Shown: positions 1 through 8,693, counted from the stretch's first letter. The stretch: 47,108 nt of DNA from Candidatus Aenigmatarchaeota archaeon (GCA_016198705.1 JACQIA010000017.1:1-47108); one strand, 5' to 3'. The notes: generated from the sequence alone by a model not told the origin. A program made the numbers and translations.

Positions 1-29
1 GGTAAAAATCGAAATTCAAGGTAGAGATA

Positions 30-224
30 ATGAACACGAATTACGAATATTACCTAAAAGCGGATGTTGGCAAGTTTATTGGTGAATGGATAGCTATAGT
101 AGACGGTAAAATAGTTGCCCATAGCTCAAATGTAAAAAAAACATACGAAGAGGCCAAAAAAAAATATCCTTCAAAAAGACCTTTAATAACGAGAGTTCCA
201 GACAAAGAAACAATGATTTTCTGA
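30..224 (+). CDS. Small DUF5678-like archaeal protein
   Basis: 64-aa ORF; pattern GEWIAIVDGKIVAHS..KKTYEEAKKKYPSKRPLITRVPDKETMIF resembles the DUF5678 family. Confidence 0.65.
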   Translation: MNTNYEYYLKADVGKFIGEWIAIVDGKIVAHSSNVKKTYEEAKKKYPSKRPLITRVPDKETMIF

Positions 225-358
225 GTGGCTGAAAATGTCTATTGTTTTTAAGTACAAAAGGGTAGATAGACCTGAACATGGTTCTTAAAAAGATTTCTTG
301 AAACTTTGCCATCATAAAATGGACGGCTTAATTCTTCATAACTTCCGCGCATAAACTC

Positions 359-706
359 TCACTTTACCAATTTTAATTTAAACTTAGGCTCTACCAGTTT
401 GATATTCCTGTAATCCTTGTCCTTTGTTATGAACTTCAGATCTCTGTTCAAACACATACTTGCATTAAGTATGTCCACTGCACCAATTGGTTTGCCTATT
501 TTTCTAAGCATCCAAGCGATGTCTAAAGCTTTCTTAAAATCTTGCCTAGTTGGAAACAAAACTTTGCAAGATTTGCTTGCAGGTGGGAATTCTACAGTAT
601 TAATTAATGTAGTGATCCCTATTAGTCCATCAATCAAGAGTGACGTGTCAATAACTTCAATCGTCTCTTTTCGCTCTCTTTTATTCCTTTGTACCATTTC
701 TTCCAC
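359..706 (-). CDS. PIN-domain (VapC-like) toxin
   Basis: EVIDTSLLIDGL start and CLNRDLKFITKDKDYRNI end typical of PIN domains; overlaps 3' end of upstream RHH-like antitoxin. Confidence 0.75.
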   Translation of the reverse strand: MEEMVQRNKRERKETIEVIDTSLLIDGLIGITTLINTVEFPPASKSCKVLFPTRQDFKKALDIAWMLRKIGKPIGAVDILNASMCLNRDLKFITKDKDYRNIKLVEPKFKLKLVK

Positions 707-924
707 TCGGATTTTGGTCTCTTTGATATTTCCTCTATCCCTTCTCTAGTCTCTTTAGGAAGTTCCTTCCACAAATTTTCGGCTTCTACAATTCCTTCTC
801 TACTCACTCTCATCCTTATAGACTCCTTAGCCAATTCCTGGAGGTTTTTGTATCCATGACGTTTTGCATACTTTTCAGCCATTTTTTTAAGGTCATGCGG
901 TAGCCTTAAATTCAACTGTGTCAT
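634..924 (-). CDS. RHH/CopG-like antitoxin (VapB-like)
   Basis: N-terminal TQLNLRLPHDLKKMAEKYAKRHGYKNLQELAKESIR; directly upstream of PIN gene. Confidence 0.7.
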   Translation of the reverse strand: MTQLNLRLPHDLKKMAEKYAKRHGYKNLQELAKESIRMRVSREGIVEAENLWKELPKETREGIEEISKRPKSEWKKWYKGIKESEKRRLKLLTRHS

Positions 925-946
925 ATGATATCATTTGGTATCATTT
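925..946. promoter_or_regulatory. Candidate operator abutting antitoxin start
   Basis: Palindrome ATGATATCAT (925-934) and 10-bp direct repeats GATATCATTT/GGTATCATTT (927-946). Confidence 0.45.
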
Positions 947-1119
947 ATATTTAAATATTGTGTTCTCCCTTTATTAAAAAGGGACATACTCAGAACATCA
1001 TTTCGATACTGGCTTAGAAATTCATACTGCAATATAAAAACTGAGATAAAAAGACTAAAGAGTGCAATGTAAAGTAGTGAACTAGATACCTTAATTATGT
1101 TCAAATCCAAAATTTAATA

Positions 1120-1335
1120 ATGGTAAAGGCAAATTTTAAAATTGTCATCATAGTTATAATTCTAGCTGCAGTTTTTCTTGCGTGGGTTTTCTTGGCACCA
1201 AAATCTGAAGATAGTACATTCTTTGGCGGCTTATCTGGAAATTTCATATCCAATCCGTTGGAAAAAGTTCCTGAACTCAACCCTTTAGACAAAGTAAACC
1301 CCTTCAAGGATATTTTCAAAAATCCTTTTGAGTGA
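1120..1335 (+). CDS. Small membrane-anchored protein
   Basis: N-terminal TM helix; overlaps or abuts next gene. Confidence 0.5.
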   Translation: MVKANFKIVIIVIILAAVFLAWVFLAPKSEDSTFFGGLSGNFISNPLEKVPELNPLDKVNPFKDIFKNPFE

Positions 1336-1339
1336 TTCA

Positions 1340-2620
1340 ATGAAAAATATGGATTCAATTTTATCAATATCCTTTTCAACTGTCATATTTGTCAGCTTAC
1401 TTTCTATTGCACTGGCTGTGTCGGAAGATGATATTGTTTTTCCTGTAGCTGAGCTGGGAAACTGTGAGACTGAAGATGCGTGCAAAGTGTTTTGCGATCT
1501 GCCCGAGAATCTTAAAGCGTGTTTTAGTTTTGCTGAGAAACACAACCTAATTCCGGAAGAAGAGGCCCAGGAAATAAGGAAATTTATAGAACTGGGAGAA
1601 GGCCCTGGCGGTTGTAAAACACCATCTGAATGCGAGGAATATTGTAATGACATCAATCATATGGTTGAATGTATTTCTTTTGCAGAAGAAAATGGGTTCA
1701 TTTCAGCAGAAGAATTGGAGGAAGCTAAAAAGATACAGGCTGCATTAGCTAAAGGTGCAAAACTTCCAGGCAATTGCAGAAATGAAGAGGAATGTGATAG
1801 TTATTGTAATAATCCAAGTAATATGGAGGAATGTATAACTTTTGCAGAGATCGCAGGATTTATCCCACCAGATGAACTTGAAGAAGCAAAGAAAGTACTT
1901 GAAGCAACTAAAAAAGGATTTAAGCCTCCAGCTTGTAGAGGGAAGTTGGAATGTGATATTTATTGCATTCAACCAGAACATTTTGAAGAATGTATCACGT
2001 TTGCTGAGGCTGCAGGCTTGATTCCGGCAGAAGAATTAGAGGACGCAAAAAAGTCTTTGCAGGCAATTAAAAAGGGAGTAAAGCCTCCAGCTTGTAGAGG
2101 GGAAACAGAATGTCAAATTTATTGTGCAGAGCCTGCACATATCGAGGAATGTATAACATTTGCAGAGGCTGCTGGATTTATATCAAAGGAAGAGGCTGAA
2201 ATTATTAAAAAAACTGGGGGTAAAGGTCCGGGTGATTGTAGGGGTAAAGAAGAATGCGACAGATTTTGTAAAGATCCTGCTAACCAGGAGATATGTTTTA
2301 ACTTTGGTAGAGAACATGGTTTAATTTCAGAAGCTGACCTCCAAAGAAGTGAAGAAGGTAAAAGACAACTTCAAGATGTATTGAACCAAGCGCCTCAACC
2401 AGTGTTGGAGTGCTTAACTCAGCAATTGGGACAAGAGACTATTGATAAAATCAGAGCTGGTACGATAACACCTTCCCAAAATATGGGAGATAAGATACGA
2501 ATATGTTATGAAACGTTAAGATCTCAAACACCTCAAGCACCACCTGAAGAGAGTCAAATGCCACCTGAGAGTCAGATACACCCCGAAGAGAACATTCCTC
2601 ATGAAATAATTCAAGAATAG
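1340..2620 (+). CDS. Secreted Cys-rich repeat protein, six ~50-aa repeats
   Basis: Signal-like N-terminus; six units of C-x(4-5)-EC-x2-[YF]C-x(7)-EC-x2-FAE-x(4)-G-[FL]-I. ATG at 1340 preferred over TTG at 1328. Confidence 0.8.
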   Translation: MKNMDSILSISFSTVIFVSLLSIALAVSEDDIVFPVAELGNCETEDACKVFCDLPENLKACFSFAEKHNLIPEEEAQEIRKFIELGEGPGGCKTPSECEEYCNDINHMVECISFAEENGFISAEELEEAKKIQAALAKGAKLPGNCRNEEECDSYCNNPSNMEECITFAEIAGFIPPDELEEAKKVLEATKKGFKPPACRGKLECDIYCIQPEHFEECITFAEAAGLIPAEELEDAKKSLQAIKKGVKPPACRGETECQIYCAEPAHIEECITFAEAAGFISKEEAEIIKKTGGKGPGDCRGKEECDRFCKDPANQEICFNFGREHGLISEADLQRSEEGKRQLQDVLNQAPQPVLECLTQQLGQETIDKIRAGTITPSQNMGDKIRICYETLRSQTPQAPPEESQMPPESQIHPEENIPHEIIQE

Positions 2621-2682
2621 ATAATGTTATATGGAAAAACTTAGAGAAGATTTTTGAAGTAATCCACCTTACTTTATTCATC

Positions 2683-2710
2683 TACCATCAGAAATTTATA
2701 AAGTCTCATT
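2683..2710. repeat. Dispersed 3'-junction repeat copy (diverged)
   Basis: CTACCATCAGAAATTTATAAAGTCTCATT, related to 3439-3468 and 4985-5015. Confidence 0.5.
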
Positions 2711-3014
2711 ATATCAAGAATTTCTTCTGTTTTCTGGCAAACTCTGTCACTATCTCAATAATTTCATCCGCTTTTCTTGGATTCAACGAAACTTGCAGAC
2801 CATAACTCGTAGGCTTCGACAAGATATAGCCTTCCCTTATGAGCTCTTTAGTTATATCGTGATATATTCCTTTCAGATGTGCAGGTATCCCCTTGCCTAC
2901 ATTTTCGATTGCTGTATGCTTCCCACCATAAATGCGTCTTATATGCAACTTCCAGAGAATATGAGATTTTATATCCTGCTTTGGTAAAACAGCCATATTG
3001 AATAAAATAAACAC
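2709..3014 (-). CDS. Winged-helix-like DNA-binding protein
   Basis: HLKGIYHDITKELIREGYILSKPTSYGLQVSLNPRKADEI. Confidence 0.45.
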   Translation of the reverse strand: MFILFNMAVLPKQDIKSHILWKLHIRRIYGGKHTAIENVGKGIPAHLKGIYHDITKELIREGYILSKPTSYGLQVSLNPRKADEIIEIVTEFARKQKKFLI

Positions 3015-3039
3015 GGAATTATATAAAGTTAATCCTTAT

Positions 3040-3067
3040 ATACTTTGAAAGTATACTAATTTAGTAT
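3040..3067. promoter_or_regulatory. Two overlapping palindromes, candidate operator
   Basis: ATACTTT-G-AAAGTAT (3040-3054) and ATACTA-ATT-TAGTAT (3053-3067), upstream of HTH gene at 3098. Confidence 0.6.
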
Positions 3068-3097
3068 GATGAATATGAATATGGTTGGTGGATAGAA

Positions 3098-3427
3098 ATG
3101 GCAACAACAGTGTTAACAGAATACTTTGGTGGGCATCCGATGCTGAAAATACTAGAGTTTTTGATAGAAAACAAAATTTTTGACTATTCTAAGAAGCAAA
3201 TTGCGGAAGAAATAGATTTATCGAAAGTAACATTCTTAAAACATTTCAAAAAATTAGAAGAGCTTGGATTAGTAAAAGTTACTAGAAAATTTGGGAAGGC
3301 AAAGTTGTATACATTAAACGAATCGAACACTTTCTCGAAGAGGTTTATAGAATTAACATTGTCATTGGCTAATTACCATGCTCAAACACTAATGGAAAAG
3401 CGTACTTTCGTTGGGGCACGTCATTAA
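3098..3427 (+). CDS. Winged-helix transcriptional regulator
   Basis: SKKQIAEEIDLSKVTFLKHFKKLEELGLVKVTRKFGKAKLYTLN. Confidence 0.75.
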   Translation: MATTVLTEYFGGHPMLKILEFLIENKIFDYSKKQIAEEIDLSKVTFLKHFKKLEELGLVKVTRKFGKAKLYTLNESNTFSKRFIELTLSLANYHAQTLMEKRTFVGARH

Positions 3428-3438
3428 AATTTATTCTT

Positions 3439-3468
3439 CTGCCCTCAGAAACTTATAAATCTCACTTT
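3439..3468. repeat. Dispersed 3'-junction repeat copy
   Basis: CTGCCCTCAGAAACTTATAAATCTCACTTT, same as 4985-5015 apart from one 1-nt indel. Confidence 0.65.
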
Positions 3469-3935
3469 TTCTTTTTAATTTGACAAATTGTACTTGCCCA
3501 ATTTTCAGTTGCAAATTCACTCTTCTTGCAGAAACTGCTAAGACCTTTAGCTAAACCAGCATCGAGTAAAGCTGCATTAACATTAGTCTCGCCACAGTAT
3601 ACAACACCGACAATTCTTTTGTAACTTCCTTTCCTTTGTTTATCGTCCTCGTCAAATATTGCTACAGAATTTAAGCACAACTTAGTGGTAAAATCAGTTG
3701 CCTTCTTCCAGCCAACTTTGTCTCTCTTTTCAGGTGCATCAACTAAACTAAGTCTTATGTTAATAGTCTTATTTAGGACAACTGTGTCACCGTCAATAAC
3801 TTTTGTAATTATGCCAGTTAAACAGCGTGCCTTACCCTTGCATTTGAAATGAATTGCTTCAGAAACTGTGGAAAGCAATAATACTGAAATGAAAAAGGTT
3901 GCCAAAATTATTACATAAATGGTATTAGATTTCAC
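3462..3935 (-). CDS. Secreted thermonuclease/SNase-like protein
   Basis: Signal/TM N-terminus; GIITKVIDGDTVVLNKTINIRLSLVDAPEK SNase motif. Confidence 0.8.
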   Translation of the reverse strand: MKSNTIYVIILATFFISVLLLSTVSEAIHFKCKGKARCLTGIITKVIDGDTVVLNKTINIRLSLVDAPEKRDKVGWKKATDFTTKLCLNSVAIFDEDDKQRKGSYKRIVGVVYCGETNVNAALLDAGLAKGLSSFCKKSEFATENWASTICQIKKKK

Positions 3936-3977
3936 ACTTCTGACTTATTTTCAAAACTTATAAAGTCTAGATGTCTA

Positions 3978-4443
3978 TCAGAATTCTAACTTGTTAACCC
4001 AGTCCGGTATTCTTTCATCTTCAACCCTATCATACTGCGGCCAATATGGTTTGATGTCAATTATTGGGGTCCCATCCAAAATATCCAAACCTTTTACTTT
4101 GATTTTGTTCCCGTTTCTCCCTACGAGTTTTACTGTTGTAATTGCGATTGGATTCGGCCTCTCCGGACATCTGCAACTAAAGATTCCGACAACTGGTACA
4201 TCAGGATTTCCTTGCGGCCTGTGAGTCATGACATGTTTTTTCACTCTATCCATCCAATAGACAATAATCACGTGGGAATACTCCTCGATTCCAGTCAATG
4301 CATCAGTAAATTCTTCATCCAGTAAATTCTTCATCCAGTATTATCTCTGAAATTTCATCTGCAAAATTTCCAAATCTCGGCTCTTTAACATTATTTTTTA
4401 CAAATCCGATCGGTTTCAGATTGATTTCGTCCATGATATTCAT
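3978..4443 (-). pseudogene. TrmO/TsaA (UPF0066) tRNA methyltransferase, frameshifted by a 16-bp tandem duplication
   Basis: Upstream frame MNIMDEINLKPIGFVKNNVKEPRFGNFADEISEIILDEEFTG* and downstream frame LDEEFTDALTGIEEYSHVIIVYWMDR...FSCRCPERPNPIAITTVKL join if one copy of TAAATTCTTCATCCAG (4307-4322 / 4323-4338, + strand) is removed. Confidence 0.85.
4307..4338. repeat. 16-bp perfect tandem duplication
   Basis: TAAATTCTTCATCCAG x2. Confidence 0.98.
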
Positions 4444-4499
4444 AAGTAGGTTCAGAACTTATAAACTCTTTTAATTTGCCAGAAAACAAAGTCCAAGTA

Positions 4500-4982
4500 A
4501 TGGTTAAACTGAAAATCGGCAGGCTGATGGCTGCAATAATCATCTGCCAACTTGCTGGAATTATAGGCTCTGTCTTCACATTACAATCAATCCCATCTTG
4601 GTATGCAACATTAGTAAAACCTAGTTTCGCTCCGCCTAACTGGCTGTTCGGCCCTGTATGGATTACTCTTTATACGTTGATGGGAATTTCCCTGTATCTC
4701 GTCTGGGATAAAGGTTTCAAGAAAAAGGAAAATAAAATTGCCCTGTACATTTTTGCAGCACAGCTTGCATTGAATGCTATGTGGTCGGTTGTCTTCTTTG
4801 GATTGAAATCAACTTTCTACGGGCTGATGACAATAGTTGTCCTGTGGATTGCCATAGCTGCAACAATAATTTCATTTTACAAAATTTCCAAAAAGGCTGC
4901 CTGGCTGCTGGTGCCATATATTACATGGGTGAGCATTGCAACAGTGTTGAACTTTTATATATGGCAACTTAACTTTGGATGA
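4500..4982 (+). CDS. tspO: TspO/MBR family protein
   Basis: SWYATLVKPSFAPPNWLFGPVWITLYTLMGISLYLVW, ALNAMWSVVFF. Confidence 0.92.
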   Translation: MVKLKIGRLMAAIIICQLAGIIGSVFTLQSIPSWYATLVKPSFAPPNWLFGPVWITLYTLMGISLYLVWDKGFKKKENKIALYIFAAQLALNAMWSVVFFGLKSTFYGLMTIVVLWIAIAATIISFYKISKKAAWLLVPYITWVSIATVLNFYIWQLNFG

Positions 4983-4984
4983 AA

Positions 4985-5015
4985 CTGCCCTCAGAAACTT
5001 ATAAAGTCTCACTTT
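4985..5015. repeat. Dispersed 3'-junction repeat copy
   Basis: CTGCCCTCAGAAACTTATAAAGTCTCACTTT. Confidence 0.65.
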
Positions 5016-5045
5016 CTATAAACCATAAAAGAAAAAAGTTACTTT

Positions 5046-5486
5046 TCAAATATGCCTTTCTGGTCCGCCTATTCTGAAAAATTTTACGTTATTCTTGGCT
5101 TTGCGCTTGATTTCCTCGTCAAATGTCAGAAATTTTGAATCCGCCTCCTTCGCCAAAGAAACAAAAATTGCATCAGATCCCCTTACACCAAGCCTTACAG
5201 CCGTCTCGACAGCAGAAAATATGCGGTCATTTTCAAGCTCCTCGAAAGTTATCAGCCCTTCCGCCCATGATTTGAGCGTCTCTTCGACCATATGAGCCAT
5301 ATTAATGCTGCCAGTTCTTCGCCTTATCGCGCCCACCACTTCAGGCAGTGCCAGATAAGACGTGGTTTTGGCATAGTCTTTCAGGGCAATCTCTCGGAAA
5401 ATTTCAACAGCCTTTTTATGGTTTTCATCTCTCTCCAGAAAGAGGCTTACAAAAAATGAAGAATCGATTGTTATTCTCACTGTCAT
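5046..5486 (-). CDS. PIN-domain (VapC-like) toxin
   Basis: MTVRITIDSSFFVSLFLERDENHKKA...LGVRGSDAIFVSLAKEADSKFLTFDEEI. Confidence 0.85.
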   Translation of the reverse strand: MTVRITIDSSFFVSLFLERDENHKKAVEIFREIALKDYAKTTSYLALPEVVGAIRRRTGSINMAHMVEETLKSWAEGLITFEELENDRIFSAVETAVRLGVRGSDAIFVSLAKEADSKFLTFDEEIKRKAKNNVKFFRIGGPERHI

Positions 5487-5749
5487 CTGCGTTCTTCTCG
5501 AATAGCCTGCACGGCAGACAAGCCCTTGGGCCATTTCTTGCTTACCATACTTGCTATTTTTTCTACTTTTGCCAATTCCCTTTCCACGTCAAGTTTTTCA
5601 ATTACTATCCTGTTTCCTTCAAGCCTTTCTTTGACAACAGTGCCAGGCATTATTCCGGTTGCTTTCCTGAACTCCTTTTTCAATACTATCTGCCCTTTCG
5701 GACCAAGCCTTGATATGCTCTCCATGACCTCTTTTTTCATACCTTCCAT
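5483..5749 (-). CDS. AbrB/SpoVT-type antitoxin
   Basis: SRLGPKGQIVLKKEFRKATGIMPGTVVKERLEGNRIVIEKL; overlaps toxin start by ATGA. Confidence 0.85.
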   Translation of the reverse strand: MEGMKKEVMESISRLGPKGQIVLKKEFRKATGIMPGTVVKERLEGNRIVIEKLDVERELAKVEKIASMVSKKWPKGLSAVQAIREERR

Positions 5750-5825
5750 TTAGTTTTACGTTTATTTAAGTATTACTTATTAAAAAGTTCCACATTCTCT
5801 CACTCAAGCAACCTAACTCAATCGA

Positions 5826-5910
5826 CTATCTCACGCAGATTTCGTAAGTTTCTGGGAATGCTGAGGGGCATGGATCTGTGCCGGTGGCAAGCACCAGTTC
5901 TTCGCTTGAA
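5826..5910 (-). pseudogene. 3'-end relic of a paralog of the 6009-7145 gene
   Basis: Minus-strand translation FSSEELVLATGTDPCPSAFPETYEICVR* resembles the 6009-7145 C-terminus LLSDNELAASAGQGQCPGELPIGYEIWNR*. Confidence 0.7.
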
Positions 5911-6008
5911 AATTCTCACAAGATATTTTTCCATAAACTATTCATCTGTCACGGGAACTCATAAAGTTTCATTTTAATGATTTCAATTTTCTTGCCTACA
6001 AATAAATC

Positions 6009-7145
6009 TTATCTATTCCAGATTTCATAACCGATAGGAAGCTCTCCAGGACATTGCCCTTGACCGGCAGATGCCGCTAGTTCATTATCACTCAACAACT
6101 TCATGTATGCGTAAGTATTCCTATCAGTGTCAAAATAACAAACCGTATCTCCAGCTTTTACATCCTCGGGATTCTTCCCCTTGTAATCGCGAACTGAAAA
6201 TCTTGGTTGGCTTTCTCTGTCAATCACGAGATCAACAAAATCCCCAAAATCTGACCCGACAAGAAGTCTTGAACCTTGCATATCAGTTGAGCTACCCAAG
6301 AACCATCCGCCAGAAAGCGCCCCCGCAACATCCCTGGATGCACTTCTGCAAGTAGGATTATCTTGCTTCGTTCCTCCTGCAGATGCAAAATAAGAATAGT
6401 ATAATGTTTTGAGCTCATTTGGAAAGTAATCGTACGGACAATCTGCATGTGTGTTGTGATCAGAAGTCCATCTGACCGGATTTATGTGTGTTACTAATTT
6501 TGCATAATTGAAAAGATAGAAATCAAATCCTGAGACGAATGCTGAATCTGTATATCCAATAAATTCGCCTGCACTTACAGGAATGGAAACGAAAGCGCCT
6601 GTGCGTGTGTGGTTTGCCGGTGTGGTTGGACCTGCATTTTTAATTTTGTCAATGACATAAGGTATGTGATCGAATGAATAGGTTACCTCGCAGCTTACCC
6701 GAAAATCAAGTCTGTATTCTGGTCTGCCTTTTGGGCTACTTCCACGCATTGCATATGTAATCCCTTCGAGAGTTGAATCTATTGGAGCGTAAATAGGAAC
6801 ATCAGGATACGAACCATTTTCAAAAGCTTTCGCAGATACATAGCTCCTTGATTGTGAACCAACGGCAATTCCACCAGGCGGAGCAATGCTGCGAATTTTC
6901 GTTATGTCTGTAAAAGGTTCTGTAAAAATTGGACTTGCATTGCTAACACATTTTGAAGATTTGTCTTCTATTTGCGGCTGAGGAGAGGTATTTTTTATTT
7001 CTTTGTTCGGCTCTTCCTGAACATTGGTTTTGCTCGCGACATCTATTTTCAAGCTATCTAAGTTGGTAACAATGCCGCCAAAAATAACAACAGCAGCCAC
7101 TGCAACAGCAAGAACAATCATTGATGCTGATATGCCCTTTCCCAT
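6009..7145 (-). CDS. Exported degenerate M23/LytM-like protein
   Basis: MGKGIS + TM N-terminus, Pro/Glu linker, beta-hairpin region with FVSIPVSAGEFIGYTDSAFVSGFDFYLFN; paralog of 13083-14366. Confidence 0.6.
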   Translation of the reverse strand: MGKGISASMIVLAVAVAAVVIFGGIVTNLDSLKIDVASKTNVQEEPNKEIKNTSPQPQIEDKSSKCVSNASPIFTEPFTDITKIRSIAPPGGIAVGSQSRSYVSAKAFENGSYPDVPIYAPIDSTLEGITYAMRGSSPKGRPEYRLDFRVSCEVTYSFDHIPYVIDKIKNAGPTTPANHTRTGAFVSIPVSAGEFIGYTDSAFVSGFDFYLFNYAKLVTHINPVRWTSDHNTHADCPYDYFPNELKTLYYSYFASAGGTKQDNPTCRSASRDVAGALSGGWFLGSSTDMQGSRLLVGSDFGDFVDLVIDRESQPRFSVRDYKGKNPEDVKAGDTVCYFDTDRNTYAYMKLLSDNELAASAGQGQCPGELPIGYEIWNR

Positions 7146-7178
7146 TAAATCAATTTAGTTTTGACGGTAAAAAGAATT

Positions 7179-8609
7179 TTATTTTGGTAATTTATCAAGA
7201 GTAAGAATGTTCTTCCAGGTCTTGCCTCCGTCGGTAGATTGCCATACATTCCCATAGTCTCCGCTCATGTATACTGTGTTGGGGTCTTTTGGATCCCAGA
7301 CGAAATTGCCTATTTTGACTTTATAGCTAGAGACTTCCGGTGGGCTGCTTATCGACTGCCATGTCTTCCCCGCGTCTTTGCTCTCTACAACCCAGCCCTG
7401 CCATGGAGAATAACCGAACAAGTGATTTCCATCATTATCATGAGGATCATAACGTCCGATCCAAATGTAAATGGGAGTTTGTTCGAATGTCTTGCCACCG
7501 TCGGTCGAGTAGAAACTTTTCTGTTCAGTTTTTTCTGGCGGGAATTCGGGGCCGAACAAAAATGGCCTTGCAATCATGTGATTGAAATTGTTCTGTGAAA
7601 CATCGCCGTCAAACAACGCCCTGTACGGATCAGGCAGGGTGTCGCCCAGCTTACTCCACGTCTTGCCACCGTCGAAGGATTCCAAGATTGCGTGCTGTTT
7701 GTGCAGGAAAACTTCTGTGATGTAGTTCTCTCCGTAGATGTGGTCGTGGGATTGTGTGAAAAATATTATATGATTGGAATCTTTAGGATCTATTGCGATT
7801 ACCATAGCTTGCAGTGAAGGAAGCATCGGCATGTCCATCTCTTCCCACGTATCTCCTCCATCTGTAGTTTTATACACACTGCCTTTTTTGTTCAGACTTT
7901 CTTTTATCGGCGCTTCCTTGAAAGTTGGCGTGTCTGGGTTGACAGGATAATACATTATTTTTGGGTTTTTTTGATCGACTGCAAAAGAACCACTACCAGC
8001 AACATTTATTTTGCCTTTAATCGTCTGCATCCATGATTCCCCTCCGTCAAGGCTCTCCCAAATGCCGCCCGTCTCTCCATACGGCCAATCCACGTAGGCG
8101 GTTGTGATGTCTGAAGTTATCAACAGCAGCCTTTGCGTGTTAGCAGGATCTATGTATATCTCGGAAATGTCCGGGAAGCACAATTGACTTTTATCGTTCA
8201 TGTCAGGGTATGCGACCAGGCCTTTGGTGATTTTTTTCCATGTCAAGCCTTTGTCTACTGACTTGTATACACCTCTTCCTTCAATCCCAATATAAAATGT
8301 ATTTGAATTTTTTGAATCGATAGAAAAGCTGCTTCGTGTGCCATATGTGTTTTCATGGGTGCAATCAATTCCATACTCATGCAGCCTTTTAGACTGTTCC
8401 TCGAATTTTGGATCCCGGCTTGCTTTTTGCTGCTCTGGTTCTTTTTTTTCTTCAATATTAGATTGCTCGTGAGGTTGTGTGGACGGGATTTCTGGTTCTT
8501 TTGCTAGAGGCTTTTGCTCAATTTTAACTGACTGCAAAGATAATGCAACAGTCCCGACTATTACAACTATGATTACAGCAATTATTGCCGTGTATATGCC
8601 TTTTGACAT
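7179..8609 (-). CDS. Exported Asp-box (BNR) beta-propeller protein
   Basis: Seven Asp boxes (SVDKGLTW, SLDGGESW, TTDGGDTW, SFDGGKTW, STDGGKTF, SKDAGKTW, STDGGKTW); start reassigned to MSKGIYTAIIAV at 8609. Confidence 0.85.
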   Translation of the reverse strand: MSKGIYTAIIAVIIVVIVGTVALSLQSVKIEQKPLAKEPEIPSTQPHEQSNIEEKKEPEQQKASRDPKFEEQSKRLHEYGIDCTHENTYGTRSSFSIDSKNSNTFYIGIEGRGVYKSVDKGLTWKKITKGLVAYPDMNDKSQLCFPDISEIYIDPANTQRLLLITSDITTAYVDWPYGETGGIWESLDGGESWMQTIKGKINVAGSGSFAVDQKNPKIMYYPVNPDTPTFKEAPIKESLNKKGSVYKTTDGGDTWEEMDMPMLPSLQAMVIAIDPKDSNHIIFFTQSHDHIYGENYITEVFLHKQHAILESFDGGKTWSKLGDTLPDPYRALFDGDVSQNNFNHMIARPFLFGPEFPPEKTEQKSFYSTDGGKTFEQTPIYIWIGRYDPHDNDGNHLFGYSPWQGWVVESKDAGKTWQSISSPPEVSSYKVKIGNFVWDPKDPNTVYMSGDYGNVWQSTDGGKTWKNILTLDKLPK

Positions 8610-8693
8610 TAAATAGAAATCAAGATTTTGGAAGGCATAAATGAAGTACTCATTAAAAATACTTATAAAAAAGAACTTATTATTGTGTATTAA

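Noticed and set aside
1340-2620. Internal repeats considered as a CRISPR-like array
   Set aside because: Repeats are in-frame protein repeats with diverged DNA and no unique spacers
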